From CAMYJH01 sp041589735 (GTDB taxonomy: Bacteria > Pseudomonadota > Gammaproteobacteria > HK1), in assembly GCA_041589735.1 (NCBI GenBank), contig JBFHVA010000158.1, positions 1-8,460 on the forward strand: a stretch of DNA of 8,460 bases. Direction: 5' to 3'. This document shows, in pieces, positions 6,453 to 8,460 of the stretch. The notes beneath the pieces are model-generated. The model searched no databases, was not told the origin of the DNA, and saw nothing but the letters and a program-made list of their open reading frames with translations. The first letter of the stretch is position 1; every line of letters starts with the position of its first letter. Both the position numbers and the translations under genes were made by a program.

Positions 6453-7979
6453 ATGAACAACGCGAATCTCTTCGCACTTTTCGAGTCGCGATTTCCTGAG
6501 GGCCGGAGCAGCACGCTCGTTGAAACGCCGGGAGGTGAGCGTTTTAGCTACGCCCAGATGGAAAAGATAACCGCCGGTCTCGCGACATATCTTTCGGAAC
6601 TCGGTGTTAAGACCGGCGATCGTGTCGCGGTGCAGGTGGAGAAGTCCCCTCAGGCGCTGTTTCTGTATCTCGCCTGCCTTCGTGCCGGCTTCATTTATCT
6701 ACCTCTCAACACGGCGTATCCCGAACGAGAGCTCGACTATTTCATCTCCGACGCGAGTCCTGCGGCGGTGATATGCCGCCCCGAAGCTAAAGAGGCCGTG
6801 ACGCGCGTGGCGACAAGCCACGGCGTTGCCCAAGTGCTCACTTTAGGCGGCGATGGACGCGGGACTTTAATGGATGGCGCAGTCGCAGGCGCGGAATTCG
6901 AGACCGTGCAATGCCTCCCCGACGAGATCGCGGCGATTCTATACACCTCGGGCACCACCGGGCGACCGAAAGGCGCGATGCTCAGCCACCATAACCTGTC
7001 CTCGAACGCGGAGGTGCTGCATCGGACGTGGGGCTTTGGCCAGGGAGACGTGCTTCTGCACGCGCTTCCGCTGTTTCACACCCACGGGCTCTTTGTCGCC
7101 TGCAACACCACCTTGCTCAACGGCACAGGGATGCTTTTTTGCTCCAAGTTCGACGTTGAGACGGTAAAGAAATTGCTTGCCCGCGCGACCGTCTTCATGG
7201 GCGTGCCGACGTTCTATGTCCGGCTGCTCGCCGATCCGGATTTTGGCCGCGCCCACTGCGCCAACATGCGCCTGTTCATTTCCGGCTCCGCGCCTCTGCA
7301 GGAGAAAACTTGGCGCGAGTTCAAATCGCGCACCGGTTTCGAAATCGTAGAACGTTACGGTATGACCGAGTGTGGCATGAGCACATCCAATCCCTTGGGC
7401 GGGAAACGAAAGCCAGGGACCGTTGGGCTTCCGCTGGACGGTATCTCGCTTCGAGTGGTCGAGGAAAACGGAAAGCCGTTGCCTGCGAACGAGGTAGGGC
7501 AAATCGAGTTCACCGGCCCGAATGTGTTTAAAGGCTACTGGCAAAATCCCGAGAAGACGGCGGAAGAATTCACCGAGGACGGCTTTTTCAAGTCCGGCGA
7601 TCTGGGATATCTGGACGATGACGGATATGTGTGTATTTCGGGCCGTGACAAGGATCTGATCATCACCGGTGGGTACAACGTTTATCCTAAGGAAGTCGAG
7701 CTTTGCATCGACGAGCTGGAAGGCGTCGCCGAATCCGCGGTTATCGGACTGCCCCACGATGATTTCGGTGAGCAGGTGACGGCGGTGATTGTGGCCGCCG
7801 ACGGCGGCACGCCTCCGAATGAGGAAAGCGTCATCGGTGCGCTCAAGCAGCGCCTGGCCGGATACAAGGTGCCGAAGCGAGTGTTTTATCTCGACGCGTT
7901 GCCCAGGAACGCTATGGGCAAAGTGCAAAAAAACCTGCTGCGCGAGCGCTTCGAGGAGGATTCCAAGAAATCCGCCTAG
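6453..7979 (+). CDS. matB: Malonyl-CoA synthetase-like acyl-CoA synthetase (AMP-forming)
   Basis: A 508-residue ANL-superfamily adenylating enzyme expected to convert a small dicarboxylate, most likely malonate, plus ATP and CoA to the CoA thioester, AMP and pyrophosphate. Visible core motifs are the P-loop YTSGTTGRPKG (164-174), ERYGMTE (300-306), SGDLG (381-385), the hinge region GRDKDLIITGGYN (Arg398) and the catalytic C-terminal lysine Lys490 in NAMGKVQK. Stretches characteristic of MatB include AVQVEKSPQALFLYLACLR, LPLNTAYPERELDYF, HALPLFHTHGLFVA and MGVPTFYVRLL. No signal peptide or membrane segment is evident, so it should be cytoplasmic. The Shine-Dalgarno sequence is poor (only GCCGAG before the ATG), but the N-terminus fits the family. 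No malonyl-CoA decarboxylase (MatA) or malonate transporter is next to it, which is unusual for a malonate-use operon. Alternatives are methylmalonyl-CoA synthetase or, given the formate dehydrogenase next door, an oxalyl-CoA synthetase of the related AAE3 group. Confidence 0.85.
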   Translation: MNNANLFALFESRFPEGRSSTLVETPGGERFSYAQMEKITAGLATYLSELGVKTGDRVAVQVEKSPQALFLYLACLRAGFIYLPLNTAYPERELDYFISDASPAAVICRPEAKEAVTRVATSHGVAQVLTLGGDGRGTLMDGAVAGAEFETVQCLPDEIAAILYTSGTTGRPKGAMLSHHNLSSNAEVLHRTWGFGQGDVLLHALPLFHTHGLFVACNTTLLNGTGMLFCSKFDVETVKKLLARATVFMGVPTFYVRLLADPDFGRAHCANMRLFISGSAPLQEKTWREFKSRTGFEIVERYGMTECGMSTSNPLGGKRKPGTVGLPLDGISLRVVEENGKPLPANEVGQIEFTGPNVFKGYWQNPEKTAEEFTEDGFFKSGDLGYLDDDGYVCISGRDKDLIITGGYNVYPKEVELCIDELEGVAESAVIGLPHDDFGEQVTAVIVAADGGTPPNEESVIGALKQRLAGYKVPKRVFYLDALPRNAMGKVQKNLLRERFEEDSKKSA

Positions 7980-8147
7980 CGGATGAATTACCAAGCGTTA
8001 CGCTTAGCCCCAAGATAAGCGAAACTCGCCGGTTGGCCGTTCCTGGCCGGAATTCCATAAATTACATGGTTCGTGATTCGAAGAATACAAACCAGGCGCC
8101 CGTTCCGAAATTTTGATAACCCGAATTCCTGGGCACCTAGCGTCGAC
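7980..8147. other. Convergent intergenic region with short inverted repeats
   Basis: This 168-base gap separates two genes that face each other. CGCTTA (8001-8006) can pair with TAAGCG (8016-8021) around a nine-base loop. CCGGTTGG (8029-8036) can pair, with G-U wobbles, with TGGCCGG (8044-8050) and the adjacent C. Neither is followed by a clear T-run on either strand. They may end transcripts in both directions, but this is weak. I see no open frame with a family match, no tRNA and no repeat array here. Confidence 0.35.
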
Positions 8148-8460
8148 TTAATCCTCAACCTCCCTCACTCGCAGCCCGTCGATAGCGTTGGGCAGCTGGG
8201 TAACGATAACCCGATCGCCACGACTGAGCAGATCGCTGCGCACGAGCACACGACGGTCCCGGCCGATAGCGTGGATCTCGCCCACGCGCTCCACGTTCAC
8301 GCCCTTCATCTGGCCATCTTCGAAAAGGTATATCGTGCTGGTGCCGTAGAGCGCCTCCAGCGGGAGCGCCACGGCGTCTGCGACCGGCGGTAGCTCAACC
8401 ACCAGCTCCACCGTGCGCCCCAAGGGCAGCCAGGGAGAACCTTCGAGGATGCTGAATAAG
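8148..8460 (-). CDS. RND efflux periplasmic adaptor (membrane fusion protein), C-terminal end only
   Basis: About 103 C-terminal residues are visible and the frame stays open to the window edge (first whole codon at 8459), so the gene continues beyond the window. The segment has the look of the beta-barrel and membrane-proximal domains of HlyD/AcrA-type adaptors, which bridge an inner-membrane RND pump and an outer-membrane channel. Indicators are EGSPWLPLGRTVELVVELP, the usual switch into PLEALYGTSTIYLFEDG, and the closing pattern SRGDRVIVTQLPNAIDGLRV. The stop is TAA (8150-8148). It converges on the matB-like gene and is probably unrelated to the C1 block. The substrate of the pump cannot be judged from this fragment. 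Confidence 0.75.
   Translation of the reverse strand, partial: LFSILEGSPWLPLGRTVELVVELPPVADAVALPLEALYGTSTIYLFEDGQMKGVNVERVGEIHAIGRDRRVLVRSDLLSRGDRVIVTQLPNAIDGLRVREVED

Noticed and set aside
6154..6456. Small plus-strand frame spanning the fdhA 3' end and the following gap
   Set aside because: Most of it is fdhA in another frame and the tail has no recognisable features or ribosome site.
6939..7994. Long minus-strand frame of 351 codons opposite the matB-like gene
   Set aside because: It is the complement of a well-supported gene in GC-rich DNA, and its translation shows no recognisable domain.
8049..8056. GGAATTCC palindrome as an operator
   Set aside because: It is an eight-base palindrome in a convergent gap with no promoter nearby and is likely chance.
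8073..8393. Plus-strand frame of 106 codons at the right end
   Set aside because: It lies opposite the adaptor-protein C-terminus, which has clear family features; the plus-strand translation has none.
8148..8423. A complete small protein starting at the TTG at 8423 on the minus strand
   Set aside because: The frame continues without a stop to the window edge and the upstream residues fit an RND adaptor, so it is a fragment of a larger gene.

Overview
The window looks like GC-rich proteobacterial DNA carrying a one-carbon (C1) metabolism block. It holds four plus-strand genes followed by the 3' end of an unrelated minus-strand gene. The best-supported reading is a bacterium with all or part of the serine cycle, such as a methylotroph, methanotroph or formate-using relative. 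The malate-CoA ligase pair lies directly next to an NAD-dependent formate dehydrogenase of the two-subunit, fused-diaphorase type known from Methylorubrum extorquens FDH1. The genus cannot be told from the sequence alone.

Layout. (1) Positions 2-901: the 3' three-quarters of mtkA, the beta (large) subunit of malate-CoA ligase, whose 5' end lies off the window. (2) 901-1773: mtkB, the alpha subunit, starting inside the mtkA stop codon. (3) 1774-1856: a short gap with a terminator-like hairpin. (4) 1857-3566: fdhB, a fusion of a NuoE-like [2Fe-2S] domain and a NuoF-like FMN/NADH/[4Fe-4S] domain. (5) 3563-6322: fdhA, the molybdopterin (W or Mo) catalytic subunit, overlapping fdhB by four bases. 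(6) 6323-6452: a gap with a possible weak promoter and a small hairpin. (7) 6453-7979: an acyl-CoA synthetase most like malonyl-CoA synthetase MatB. (8) 7980-8147: a convergent gap with short inverted repeats. (9) 8148-8460, minus strand: the C-terminal end of an RND-type periplasmic adaptor (membrane fusion) protein.

How the genes fit together. MtkAB would activate malate to malyl-CoA, which malyl-CoA lyase (not in the window) splits to glyoxylate and acetyl-CoA in the serine cycle. FdhAB oxidises formate to CO2 and makes NADH; in C1 metabolism this sets the split between energy generation and assimilation. The MatB-like enzyme would activate a small dicarboxylate, most likely malonate, to its CoA thioester. 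Its link to the C1 genes is not explained by a known pathway and is the main open question.

I found no strong evidence for a wholly new system. The points most worth a second look are the changed carboxylate-loop residues in MtkA, the unexplained MatB-like neighbour, and a cysteine-free stretch in FdhA where NuoG-type proteins carry an additional Fe-S cluster.
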